Assembly (NCBI GenBank): GCA_003712055.1
Contig: RHLJ01000005.1
Span: 186,001-250,000 of the forward strand
DNA: 64,000 bases
Origin: Balneola sp.
GTDB taxonomy: Bacteria; Bacteroidota; Rhodothermia; Balneolales; Balneolaceae
Reading direction: 5' to 3'
Positions 7,628-15,318 of this stretch are shown in pieces. Both the position numbers and the translations under genes were made by a program. The first letter of the stretch is position 1. Every line of letters starts with the position of its first letter. Under the pieces are notes generated by a model. The model was not told where the DNA came from. It saw only the letters and a program-made list of their open reading frames with translations, and did not search any database.

Positions 7628-9244
7628 ATGAAAGAATATAGGCTGTGTGCTTTTGATGATTTGGGTGACAGATTGCCGGCTCATAAATTGGTAAATGGAT
7701 TAGATCTGGTTGTAATCCGATATGATGAACAAGTATCCGTGCTTTACGGCAGGTGTTTGCATCGCGGTGCTTTACTAGGTGACGGACATATAGAAGGTGA
7801 TAACCTGATTTGTGGTGTTCATGGATGGGATTATCGCTTTGATACCGGGGTAAGCGAATACAAAAACGACGACATCCTTCATAAGTTTAATGCCTGGGTA
7901 GAAGGAGGTACTGTTTGGGTGGATGAAGACGAAATCAACGAATACCTGGAAGATTATCCCCAACCATTCAATCGTAATAGTTATCTGGGTGCCTATGCAG
8001 ATACGCATCCCGAAGAAACCGAGCCCTATACATTGCTCATCAAAGAGTTGGCTCAAAACGGATTGAAAAATTATGGGCACCACGGACCATCTGAGGCCAT
8101 GGGTGTTGATCGTAATACACTTCCAAAATGGGAAGATATCCAGTTTCTACCGGCACAATTAGCAAGTCGTCCCCTTTTAGATGAGGATGAAGTAAGTACA
8201 AAAGTCACCATTGGGCCTAAAGCGAAGAAGCCACTCGTTCTCGATATCCCAGTATTTGTTTCGGATATGAGTTTTGGAGCACTTTCGAGAGAAGCTAAAA
8301 TTGCACTTTCAAAAGGAGCAGAATTAGCAGGGACTGGAATTTGTAGCGGAGAAGGAGGAATGCTTCCTGCCGAGCAGGAAAATAATTCACGATACCTCTA
8401 TGAGCTTGCTTCAGGCAGATTTGGGTTTTCATGGGAGAAGGTTCAAAAAGCCCAGGCATTCCATTTTAAAGGTGGACAAGGTGCTAAAACTGGGACAGGT
8501 GGTCATCTGCCCGGAAATAAAGTAACTAAAGAAATAGCTGAAGTCCGTGGATTGCAAGAAGGAGAAACAGCCATTTCTCCCGCAGCTTTCCCAAACCTGT
8601 TTACTGCAGCCGACTTCAAAGCATTTGCTGATGAGGTTCGGGAAAAAACCGGAGGTATACCCATTGGTTTTAAGATTGCGGCAAGTCATGTCGAAGCTGA
8701 TATCGATTTCGCATTAGAAGTTGGTGTGGACTATATCATTCTGGACGGGAGAGGAGGAGGAACCGGCTCTGCACCCACGGTACTTCGCAATAATATCAAT
8801 GTACCCACCATTCCGGCCCTGGCTAGAGCCAGAAAGCACTTAGATAACGTGGGAGCTTCGGATATAACCCTCATCATTACCGGGGGACTTAGGGTAGCGG
8901 AAGATTTTTCTAAAGCCATGATGCTTGGTGCTGATGCAATTGCGGTTTCAAACTCGGCATTACAGGCAATTGGTTGCCTGGGGATGCGTGCCTGTAATAC
9001 CAATAACTGCCCGGTTGGGATTGCAACACAGAAGGAGGGGCTAAGGAAAAGAATCATTATTGATTCTTCTGCACAGCAACTGGCAAACTTCTTCCATGCC
9101 AGTACCGAGCTCGTTAAAGTAGTTGCCCGGTCTTGTGGTCATGATGATGTGTCCAAGTTTAATCATAATGATCTGAGTACGTTTAACTACGATATCCATC
9201 GGTTAACGGGTATTAACTATGCAGGAGTAAAACCGGTTATATAG
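7628..9244 (+). CDS. Rieske domain fused to FMN glutamate-synthase-like domain
   Basis: A 538-residue cytoplasmic fusion. Residues 1-105 form a Rieske [2Fe-2S] ferredoxin domain (Cys43-x-His45 and Cys62-x2-His65). From about 170 to 500 it matches the FMN-binding central domain of glutamate synthase: SDMSFGALS, the glycine-rich FKGGQGAKTGTGGHLPG, DGRGGGTGSAP and the [3Fe-4S] cysteines Cys450, Cys456 and Cys461. There is no glutaminase domain, so it cannot make its own ammonia from glutamine; stand-alone domains of this type are known, with mostly untested functions. The Rieske part suggests electrons come from, or go to, another partner rather than NADPH through GltD. It is first in a tightly packed plus-strand cluster (1 bp to the next gene). 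Confidence 0.93.
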   Translation: MKEYRLCAFDDLGDRLPAHKLVNGLDLVVIRYDEQVSVLYGRCLHRGALLGDGHIEGDNLICGVHGWDYRFDTGVSEYKNDDILHKFNAWVEGGTVWVDEDEINEYLEDYPQPFNRNSYLGAYADTHPEETEPYTLLIKELAQNGLKNYGHHGPSEAMGVDRNTLPKWEDIQFLPAQLASRPLLDEDEVSTKVTIGPKAKKPLVLDIPVFVSDMSFGALSREAKIALSKGAELAGTGICSGEGGMLPAEQENNSRYLYELASGRFGFSWEKVQKAQAFHFKGGQGAKTGTGGHLPGNKVTKEIAEVRGLQEGETAISPAAFPNLFTAADFKAFADEVREKTGGIPIGFKIAASHVEADIDFALEVGVDYIILDGRGGGTGSAPTVLRNNINVPTIPALARARKHLDNVGASDITLIITGGLRVAEDFSKAMMLGADAIAVSNSALQAIGCLGMRACNTNNCPVGIATQKEGLRKRIIIDSSAQQLANFFHASTELVKVVARSCGHDDVSKFNHNDLSTFNYDIHRLTGINYAGVKPVI

Positions 9245-9245
9245 C

Positions 9246-9449
9246 ATGGAGCGAGTCATTTCAACCATACTGGTCATTGTATTGATCTACATCTTGATCG
9301 GGATTTTATTCTCTATACTTTTTATCTGGAAAGGATTATCAAAAGTAGATCATGGAGTTGAGGGGAGTGGTAAGCTTTTTAAGGTATTGATCTTCCCCGG
9401 ACTGGTAGCCTTTTGGCCGTTATTTGCTGCTAAATGGAGAAAAGCATGA
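9246..9449 (+). CDS. Small two-TM membrane protein in Rieske cluster
   Basis: A 67-residue protein with a long hydrophobic stretch at about residues 5-28 and a second at about 46-62, ending in the basic tail AAKWRKA. It starts one base after the Rieske/glutamate-synthase stop, and its stop overlaps the next small gene's ATG (ATGA). I do not recognise a family. The size and context fit an accessory subunit of a membrane redox complex. Confidence 0.75.
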   Translation: MERVISTILVIVLIYILIGILFSILFIWKGLSKVDHGVEGSGKLFKVLIFPGLVAFWPLFAAKWRKA

Positions 9450-9541
9450 AAGCATCTCTTCGTAAATCTCACCTCCTAATCTGGATGGTACTTACTGTTG
9501 TAGTATTAACCCTGACGGTACGGGCATTTTTATGGGCGTAA
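9446..9541 (+). CDS. 31-residue single-TM micropeptide in Rieske cluster
   Basis: Short frame from ATG 9446 to TAA 9541. It begins MKASLRKSHLL, continues as one hydrophobic helix (IWMVLTVVVLTLTV) and ends RAFLWA: positive-inside N-terminus, one membrane span. Its ATG overlaps the stop of the 67-residue gene by 4 bp, and its end overlaps the ferric-reductase-like gene start (9532) by 10 bp. These couplings and the protein character argue that it is translated. It resembles in kind the micropeptide subunits of membrane oxidases; no sequence family is recognised. Confidence 0.65.
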   Translation: MKASLRKSHLLIWMVLTVVVLTLTVRAFLWA

Positions 9542-10575
9542 ATTATACTTCCGTGTTATGGAATAAGCAGAAGAAAGGATACGATAAGATTCTATGGCTA
9601 GGTATTCTTCTGATGCTGGTCTGTTTTATAGCTTTTCAGCTACTTTTCCATCCCCAAATTACCATCGAAACCCTGCTGATTAGAGCAACTGCGGTTACTG
9701 CTTTTGTGTTGCTGCACATTATCTTAGCAATTGGTCCTTTGGCGAGGTTAAACACCAAATTTCTGCCTTTATTGTATAACCGTAGGCATTTGGGGGTATC
9801 CATGTTCTTTATCGCATTGATCCATGGGGCATTCTCCATTATTCACTTTCATGCCCTGGGTGATGTGAATGCCATTGTGAGTGTATTTACCTCAAACCAG
9901 CATTATCAGTCGATCAGTGAGTTTCCATTTCAGGTTCTGGGTTTTCTGGCACTCGTGATTTTATTCATTATGGCAGCTACCAGCCATGATTTCTGGTTGC
10001 ATAACCTGTCTCCTAAAATCTGGAAGACCCTGCATATGGCAGTGTACATCGCTTATGGAATGTTAGTACTACATGTGGCATTAGGAGCACTTCAATACGA
10101 AAGTCATCCTGTGTACTGGGTGCTGTTAGTCGGAGGATTTGCAGGGATCGCAGGTCTTCATTTAGCAGCAGGAATTAAAGAAAAAAAACGGCTTTCGGCC
10201 GATAAAGATAAACTGGAAAAGGAAGGCTTCTATGAAGTTGGCCCTGTTTCAGAAATCTCCGAAAAGTGTGCTAAGACTTTATTCATTGATGGTCAAAACA
10301 TAGCCATCTTTAAATATGATGGAAAAGTATCGGCAGTTCATAATGTATGTAAACATCAGATGGGGTCGTTAGGAGAAGGAAAGATTGTGGATGGATGTAT
10401 AACCTGTCCATGGCATGGCTATCAATATTTACCTGAAAACGGACAATCTCCGCCACCATTCACTGAGATTCTTCACACCTATGAAGTAAAAGTGAATAAC
10501 AGTATGGTTTGGGTGAACCCTACTCCAAAACCAGAAGGGACTTTTGTAGAACCAGCAATCGTGGAGGGAGCATGA
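9532..10575 (+). CDS. Ferric-reductase-like haem b membrane protein with C-terminal Rieske domain
   Basis: A 347-residue protein. The N-terminal two-thirds (about residues 20-212) hold six hydrophobic helices with His residues typical of the ferric-reductase-like/MsrQ family (candidates His62, His98, His168, His181), which bind b-type haem in the cytoplasmic membrane. After a charged linker (KEKKRLSADKDKLEKEG) comes a Rieske domain with Cys273-x-His275 and Cys292-x2-His295 (CPWHGYQY). Such a protein would move electrons between a soluble or internal [2Fe-2S] centre and membrane haem. It lacks the usual FAD/NADPH domain of ferric reductases; the Rieske domain takes that place. Its last bases overlap the next gene's ATG (ATGA at 10572). 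Confidence 0.93.
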   Translation: MGVNYTSVLWNKQKKGYDKILWLGILLMLVCFIAFQLLFHPQITIETLLIRATAVTAFVLLHIILAIGPLARLNTKFLPLLYNRRHLGVSMFFIALIHGAFSIIHFHALGDVNAIVSVFTSNQHYQSISEFPFQVLGFLALVILFIMAATSHDFWLHNLSPKIWKTLHMAVYIAYGMLVLHVALGALQYESHPVYWVLLVGGFAGIAGLHLAAGIKEKKRLSADKDKLEKEGFYEVGPVSEISEKCAKTLFIDGQNIAIFKYDGKVSAVHNVCKHQMGSLGEGKIVDGCITCPWHGYQYLPENGQSPPPFTEILHTYEVKVNNSMVWVNPTPKPEGTFVEPAIVEGA

Positions 10576-11423
10576 GCGAACAAGAGTTTTATATAGGTTG
10601 GCAGGAGGATATGCCTCCATCGAACAAGAAGTTTCTAAAACGAATCATAACTGCTCTGTTTTTACTGATTCCTATTCTCGTATTTATGATGGTGATTTCT
10701 CAACGGCCATTTAATGATCATCATTTTGAGTTTGGGACACTCAGTGAGCTTACAGGGGTATATGTAAGTGATCCAGTTCCCATGCTAATGGTGGAAGACG
10801 GAGTACCTGAAGGCTTTTCCAAAAATGTATTATTGGTAGGTTTTGGGAAGTTTGGAGCTGGGGGAATCATAGATGCAATTGAAGAAGAACAAGGTTCCTT
10901 GGAATACAAGGAAGTCACTTTATCTGGTACACTTATTTATGGAGATGGGGTTACAATGATGGAGCTTACCAATCTTGAAGAAAGCTTTGTCTCCTCTAAG
11001 GAATCTGAAATTCCAATAATGTTAGATGAGCCGGTTTTAAGAGAATTTTCCTGGTACGGCGAGATTTTAGATCCCAAGTGTTATTTCGGAGTGATGAAGC
11101 CAGGGGAAGGAAAAATTCACAAAAGCTGTGCGATACGTTGTATTAGTGGAGGAATACCTCCTGTAATGAGGGTACTTCATCACAATGCTTCAGACTATCA
11201 GTACTACATAGTGAAGGGAGTAAATGGGGAAGACATTAATCAAGAAGTATTACCCTATGTGGCGGAGACCATTCAATTCGATGGATTTATATCTATACAA
11301 AATGGATGGAATGTCATTTATCTTGATATGGATTCAGTCACAACTCAGAGATATAATAAGCTGTCACTATATAAAGAATTAAAATCCTTAGATGCGGAAG
11401 CATATGAGTTATATTCAAACTGA
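10572..11423 (+). CDS. Membrane-anchored protein with conserved-looking Cys/His motif, unknown function
   Basis: A 283-residue protein with one membrane segment (about residues 24-42, basic residues before it), so most of it is probably periplasmic. I do not recognise a named family. The striking part is at 163-197: GEILDPKCYFGVMKPGEG, then KIHKSCAIRCISGGIPP, giving Cys170, His183, Cys186 and Cys190 among glycines and prolines. It looks like a metal- or cluster-binding site or a redox disulfide. I start at ATG 10572, because it overlaps the previous stop as ATGA, although an in-frame start exists at 10509. Context places it as the outer partner of the haem/Rieske membrane protein. Confidence 0.8.
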   Translation: MSEQEFYIGWQEDMPPSNKKFLKRIITALFLLIPILVFMMVISQRPFNDHHFEFGTLSELTGVYVSDPVPMLMVEDGVPEGFSKNVLLVGFGKFGAGGIIDAIEEEQGSLEYKEVTLSGTLIYGDGVTMMELTNLEESFVSSKESEIPIMLDEPVLREFSWYGEILDPKCYFGVMKPGEGKIHKSCAIRCISGGIPPVMRVLHHNASDYQYYIVKGVNGEDINQEVLPYVAETIQFDGFISIQNGWNVIYLDMDSVTTQRYNKLSLYKELKSLDAEAYELYSN

Positions 11424-12186
11424 TCAACGCATCCATTACCTCTCCCAGATTCTTGCAAAAGCCGGGCGGACTTTTATACCTAAAAAGGAGGACGATAGCC
11501 ACACCAACCTGTACTTTAATGCCGAAAAAAACTGGATTGAGGGTAGGTGGATAGAGACTTCAAACGGGAATATTAAGCTGGTACTACGAATCACTGATTT
11601 TTGCATGCTTTGGGTAGATGAAAAAGAAGAAACGATTCATACAGTTTCTTCCGTAAAGAAATTAGAGCAGGAAGTCATCAGTCAGCTATCAAAAATACCA
11701 CACCAGTATGGGCTAGATACCGCCAGTTTTTCGGATCCCATGCATTTCGAGATTCCCGACTATAGTTTTAAAGGCTTTGAGTATCAAATGATTAACCGAC
11801 ATAATCTGGATGAATGGATGCAATGGCGCAGCCTCGGGAATAAAGCTTGTGAAAGAGTACTAGGGATGTTAAAAGTAGATGGGGATATTCGAATCTGGCC
11901 TCATCATTTTGATACCGGAATATTTGTGCAAACCAAAGAAAGAATGGGAATTGGATTTGGGTTGGCTATGCAGGATATAAAAGTGGAATCTCCTTATTTC
12001 TACATGTCCGGATATCCGGCAATCGGAAGTCTCGTGTACGAGAACCTTCCGGAAATAGAAAAAGCCGAATGGATAACCTCGGGAGAATACAAAGGGGTTG
12101 TATTACCCGTCACCGATTTCGAAGAAACTAGCACGGAGCTTGATAAATACATCGAGAAAGCACTGGGCTGGTTTTTGAAACATTGA
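11404..12186 (+). CDS. Hypothetical soluble protein, possibly DUF5996-like
   Basis: About 260 residues, no signal peptide or membrane helix. The second half contains IRIWPHHFDTGIFV, GIGFGLAMQD, YFYMSGYP and EWITSGEYKGVVLPV, an arrangement resembling what I remember of DUF5996 proteins (WPHHFD, YFYV..P, LP); this is a weak recognition. The start is uncertain: ATG 11392 or 11404; I chose 11404 for less overlap with the preceding gene (20 bp) and the GGAAG just before it. The overlap with the cluster argues for a linked function. No catalytic motif is evident. Confidence 0.7.
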   Translation: MSYIQTDQRIHYLSQILAKAGRTFIPKKEDDSHTNLYFNAEKNWIEGRWIETSNGNIKLVLRITDFCMLWVDEKEETIHTVSSVKKLEQEVISQLSKIPHQYGLDTASFSDPMHFEIPDYSFKGFEYQMINRHNLDEWMQWRSLGNKACERVLGMLKVDGDIRIWPHHFDTGIFVQTKERMGIGFGLAMQDIKVESPYFYMSGYPAIGSLVYENLPEIEKAEWITSGEYKGVVLPVTDFEETSTELDKYIEKALGWFLKH

Positions 12187-12196
12187 TATGTCACCC

Positions 12197-12267
12197 AGAG
12201 CGAAGCGAAGGGTCTGCAAAACACTATGTATTGTGGTTAAGATTGTGTGGATTCATCGCTTCGCTCT
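12197..12267. repeat. 11-bp inverted repeat (AGAGCGAAGCG type)
   Basis: Arms 12197-12207 and 12257-12267 are perfect inverted copies 49 bp apart, just after the stop of the hypothetical gene at 12186. It adjoins the paired-hairpin element at 12284 and may be part of a larger composite repeat or a weak transcript end. Confidence 0.7.
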
Positions 12268-12283
12268 GAAAGACCTTAAAATC

Positions 12284-12384
12284 ATTCCGAACTTGTTTCG
12301 GAATCTTACGGAAAGGCTTTGATTGAATATTTATTTATTAATCGTTTTATGAGCCTCACAAAGATCCTGAAACGAGTTCAGGAT
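12284..12384. repeat. 101-bp paired-hairpin element, copy 1
   Basis: Two 8-bp hairpins with 5-nt loops at the ends of a 101-bp unit: ATTCCGAA/TTCGGAAT (12284-12304, loop CTTGT) and ATCCTGAA/TTCAGGAT (12364-12384, loop ACGAG). The inner segment ending AATCG.TTTAT.AGC.TCAC.AAG is shared with the copy at 46715-46815. It lies in the gap before the Rieske-ThDP gene. Confidence 0.85.
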
Positions 12385-12416
12385 GACCAAGAAATTATTA
12401 ATCAAATAAACCCACT

Positions 12417-14366
12417 ATGAGCGATACCCTAATCTGGCACAAAGTCCTCGACAACAAAGAAGACCTTCCCGAAGGAAGAGTAATGACCGTTACTGCAGGT
12501 CATAAAGGAATTTGCCTCACCCATTTTGAACGCACCTATTCGGCTTTAGACAACAAGTGCCCCCATCAGGGAGGGCCTTTAGGAGAAGGAAGTATCGAAA
12601 ATGGAATGCTCCGTTGCCCATGGCACGGCTGGGATTATCATCCCTGTACAGGAAACTCACCCGGGGGCTTTGATGATGGCGTGGATGCCTATGCAATCAA
12701 AGAAGAAGGCGGAGCTATTTATGTAGGCCTTGAGCCAGAGAAACCTCATGAAACTACCATTTCTGATGTAATGGTAGAAACCATGATTAACTGGGGAGTA
12801 AACACGGTATTTGGAATGGTAGGGCATTCCAATCTTGGTTTTGCTGATGCCATGCGCCGACAGGAAGAAAAAGGGAATCTTCGGTTCTTTGGAATCCGGC
12901 ATGAAGGAGCTGCTTCGTTCGCAGCCTCAGCCTATGGAAAGCTGACCGGAAAACCAGCTGGGTGTTTTGCAATTGCCGGACCGGGTTCGACCAATATGTA
13001 CACCGGTTTATGGGATGCCAAAGTAGACCGCGCTCCCATTCTGGCGCTAACCGGACAGGTAGCCACGCAGGTAGTAGGAACCGGAAATTTCCAGGAACTG
13101 GATTTGGTACAGGCTTTTGACTCAGTAGCCGAGTTCAATCATAGAGTAGGAGCAACCAGCAGGCATGCAGAATTGATGTCTTTAGCAGTAAAACATGCAA
13201 TCCTGAAACGGGACGTCTCACATCTCACCTTTCCTGATGAAGTGCAGGAAACGCCAGCTCCGGCGCATGCCAAAGCAAAAACTCCGGAGAATCGAATCAC
13301 CCCAATGAACATTGCTCCTCCAAAAGAAAGCTTTGATAAAGCAGTCGGGATGCTCAATGAATCAAAACGCCCGGTTATCATAGTTGGTCATGGAGCTCGT
13401 TTCCATATGGATCAGGTCATTAGCTTTGCAGAAAATCTGAAATGCCCGGTGCTTACCACCTTTAAAGGAAAAGGACAGATATCGGATCATCATCCATTAG
13501 GCTGTGGAGTATTAGGGCGCAGTGGAACCCCAATCGCATCCTGGTTTATGAATGAATCAGATTTACTGTTAGTAGTAGGCGCTTCCTTCTCCAATCACAC
13601 AGGAATCACTCCCAAGAAACCAACCATCCAGATTGATTTCGATCCATTAGCACTAAGTAAATTCCACCAGGTAGACGCTGCTGTTTGGGGAGAGATTTCT
13701 GTTACTATGGAAATGTTTGAAGAATCAGGCATCACCCTGGACAACAAAAATGACAATATCCAGGAAATCGCTGATCGATGGGAAATCTGGCGAACAGAAA
13801 AAACGAAGCGCCTGATTGAAGATCATGGACAAGGAGTAAGCTCCATTGCTGTATTTGATGCCTTAAACCAACATGCCCCAGAAAATGCGGTGATGTGTGT
13901 GGATGTGGGTAACAACGCCTATTCCTTTGGCCGCTACTATGAAAGCAAAGACAACACCTTTTTGATGTCCGGGTACCTTGGTTCCATCGGTTTTGCTTTA
14001 CCTGCTGCTATGGGAGCCTGGACGGCTGTTGGAAAAGACCGTCCGGTAATAGCAGTAGCAGGGGATGGAGGCTTTTGCCAGTATTTAGCCGAAATGACAA
14101 CCCTGGTTAAATACAATATGCCCATTAAAGTGATTGTGCTAAACAACAACGAACTGGGTAAAATCTCCAAAGAACAACGAGCTGGTGAATTGGATGTGTG
14201 GGCGACCAGCCTATCCAATCCCGAATTTGCAGAATATGCCAAAGGCTGTGGAGCTAAAGGAATACTTGTTACCGAGCGAGATCAATTAGATGCTGCCATG
14301 CAGGAACTCTTTGCCCACGATGGTCCGGCGCTCCTTGAGATTAAGACGGATGTGAGTTTGATTTAG
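12417..14366 (+). CDS. Rieske domain fused to ThDP-dependent 2-oxoacid-metabolising enzyme
   Basis: A 649-residue fusion. Residues 1-105 are a Rieske domain (Cys48-x-His50, Cys67-x2-His70). The rest is a full ThDP enzyme of the acetolactate synthase/pyruvate oxidase/benzoylformate decarboxylase superfamily: catalytic Glu163 in GIRHEGAASFAA, a central Rossmann-like domain (about 300-430), and the ThDP/Mg motif GDGG (549-552) to NNN (576-578). ThDP enzymes that pass electrons on from a 2-oxoacid exist (pyruvate:quinone oxidoreductase); the fused Rieske domain suggests a comparable one-electron exit. The central domain shows no obvious FAD clue I can verify. It lies 230 bp after the preceding cluster gene, so may have its own promoter, but shares strand and theme. 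Substrate unknown. Confidence 0.93.
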   Translation: MSDTLIWHKVLDNKEDLPEGRVMTVTAGHKGICLTHFERTYSALDNKCPHQGGPLGEGSIENGMLRCPWHGWDYHPCTGNSPGGFDDGVDAYAIKEEGGAIYVGLEPEKPHETTISDVMVETMINWGVNTVFGMVGHSNLGFADAMRRQEEKGNLRFFGIRHEGAASFAASAYGKLTGKPAGCFAIAGPGSTNMYTGLWDAKVDRAPILALTGQVATQVVGTGNFQELDLVQAFDSVAEFNHRVGATSRHAELMSLAVKHAILKRDVSHLTFPDEVQETPAPAHAKAKTPENRITPMNIAPPKESFDKAVGMLNESKRPVIIVGHGARFHMDQVISFAENLKCPVLTTFKGKGQISDHHPLGCGVLGRSGTPIASWFMNESDLLLVVGASFSNHTGITPKKPTIQIDFDPLALSKFHQVDAAVWGEISVTMEMFEESGITLDNKNDNIQEIADRWEIWRTEKTKRLIEDHGQGVSSIAVFDALNQHAPENAVMCVDVGNNAYSFGRYYESKDNTFLMSGYLGSIGFALPAAMGAWTAVGKDRPVIAVAGDGGFCQYLAEMTTLVKYNMPIKVIVLNNNELGKISKEQRAGELDVWATSLSNPEFAEYAKGCGAKGILVTERDQLDAAMQELFAHDGPALLEIKTDVSLI

Positions 14367-14370
14367 ATAG

Positions 14371-14419
14371 TTTTGTTACTCTTGTAACAAAAAGTTAAAA
14401 TCAATTTTTCATTGATTTT
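14371..14419 (+). terminator. Tandem hairpins after the Rieske-ThDP gene
   Basis: Two adjacent perfect 9-bp stems, 14371-14379/14384-14392 (loop TCTT) and 14397-14405/14411-14419, each with A/T-rich arms and a T-run (the second ends in TTTTT), 5 bp after the stop. They fit a transcription end for the cluster. Confidence 0.65.
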
Positions 14420-14428
14420 TAAGACTAC

Positions 14429-15268
14429 ATGCAAGACAAAGTATTTATCCCTAAATATTCTTTCAAAATTAAAGCTTCAATAATTGGAGCTTTTTTGTTT
14501 TTTGTGATCACTCTAGCTTTAGGGATAATAGATGAAGGGGCTCATTCCGAAATATGGTTTTGGGTTTCATTAATTTTTTGGTCGCTTCTTTTAGTTTTTG
14601 CCCCACTAATGATGTTCAAGCGGATCATATTTGGTGATCAAATTATTTTGGAAAGGTATTTTATTAAACCATGGATTATTCCATATAAAGATGTAGTAGA
14701 TATTTCTTACCCATATATCAAACTCAAGCGTTTTTATATACCAATAACTGAAATTATAAATAGTGAAGAGCTTATAGAATTAATGTATAAAGAATTTGAA
14801 AGAAGAGAGCTTTTAGATCATCTTAGTGATGTAGTTTGGAAGGAAAACGAAAATTCACTCTTCTCATCACTTTTAAGTTTAAGTTTTTCATTGTCGATCC
14901 TTACTCTTCTAGAAAATATTTTTTCTATTCAGCTTTCTTCAATTAGTTGGATACTAATTGAAGTGGTTCTTTTCTCACTATTTTTTGCTGCTCTATATAA
15001 TTTCAAAAAACGTTTCTACAAAAATATTGAAGAGCAAAATGAGGACAATTACTATAGGCGATTAGACAAACTAATAAGTTTTGAAATGTCACTAACTGTG
15101 GCTTTTTTTACTTCAATAATTACACTATATATTCCTGCTGAACTCGAAATATTCTTATCCATTTATAGTTCAAAAGTGAATGTTTTTTTAATCTGGTTAA
15201 CCGCCAGCTTGCTTGTTTTCTCTATTTCATTTGGATATTTCCAGTTAGTAAAGAAAGAGAAGTTTTAG
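14429..15268 (+). CDS. Hypothetical multi-pass membrane protein, AT-rich
   Basis: A 279-residue protein of unknown family with about six membrane helices: two near 15-65, two near 147-195 and two near 222-272. Between the first pair and the middle pair, residues 66-115 (FGDQIILERYFIKPWIIPYKDVVDISYPYIK) look like a small PH-like beta domain as in bacterial PH/YdbT-type membrane proteins; that is a weak resemblance. The DNA is visibly more AT-rich than the neighbours on both sides, suggesting a different history. It stands alone between the terminator hairpins and the sulfatase gene. Confidence 0.75.
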   Translation: MQDKVFIPKYSFKIKASIIGAFLFFVITLALGIIDEGAHSEIWFWVSLIFWSLLLVFAPLMMFKRIIFGDQIILERYFIKPWIIPYKDVVDISYPYIKLKRFYIPITEIINSEELIELMYKEFERRELLDHLSDVVWKENENSLFSSLLSLSFSLSILTLLENIFSIQLSSISWILIEVVLFSLFFAALYNFKKRFYKNIEEQNEDNYYRRLDKLISFEMSLTVAFFTSIITLYIPAELEIFLSIYSSKVNVFLIWLTASLLVFSISFGYFQLVKKEKF

Positions 15269-15318
15269 TTTCTGAATCAAATCCGGTAGGTTCCGCAAAT
15301 CACCAACACAAAAACTCT

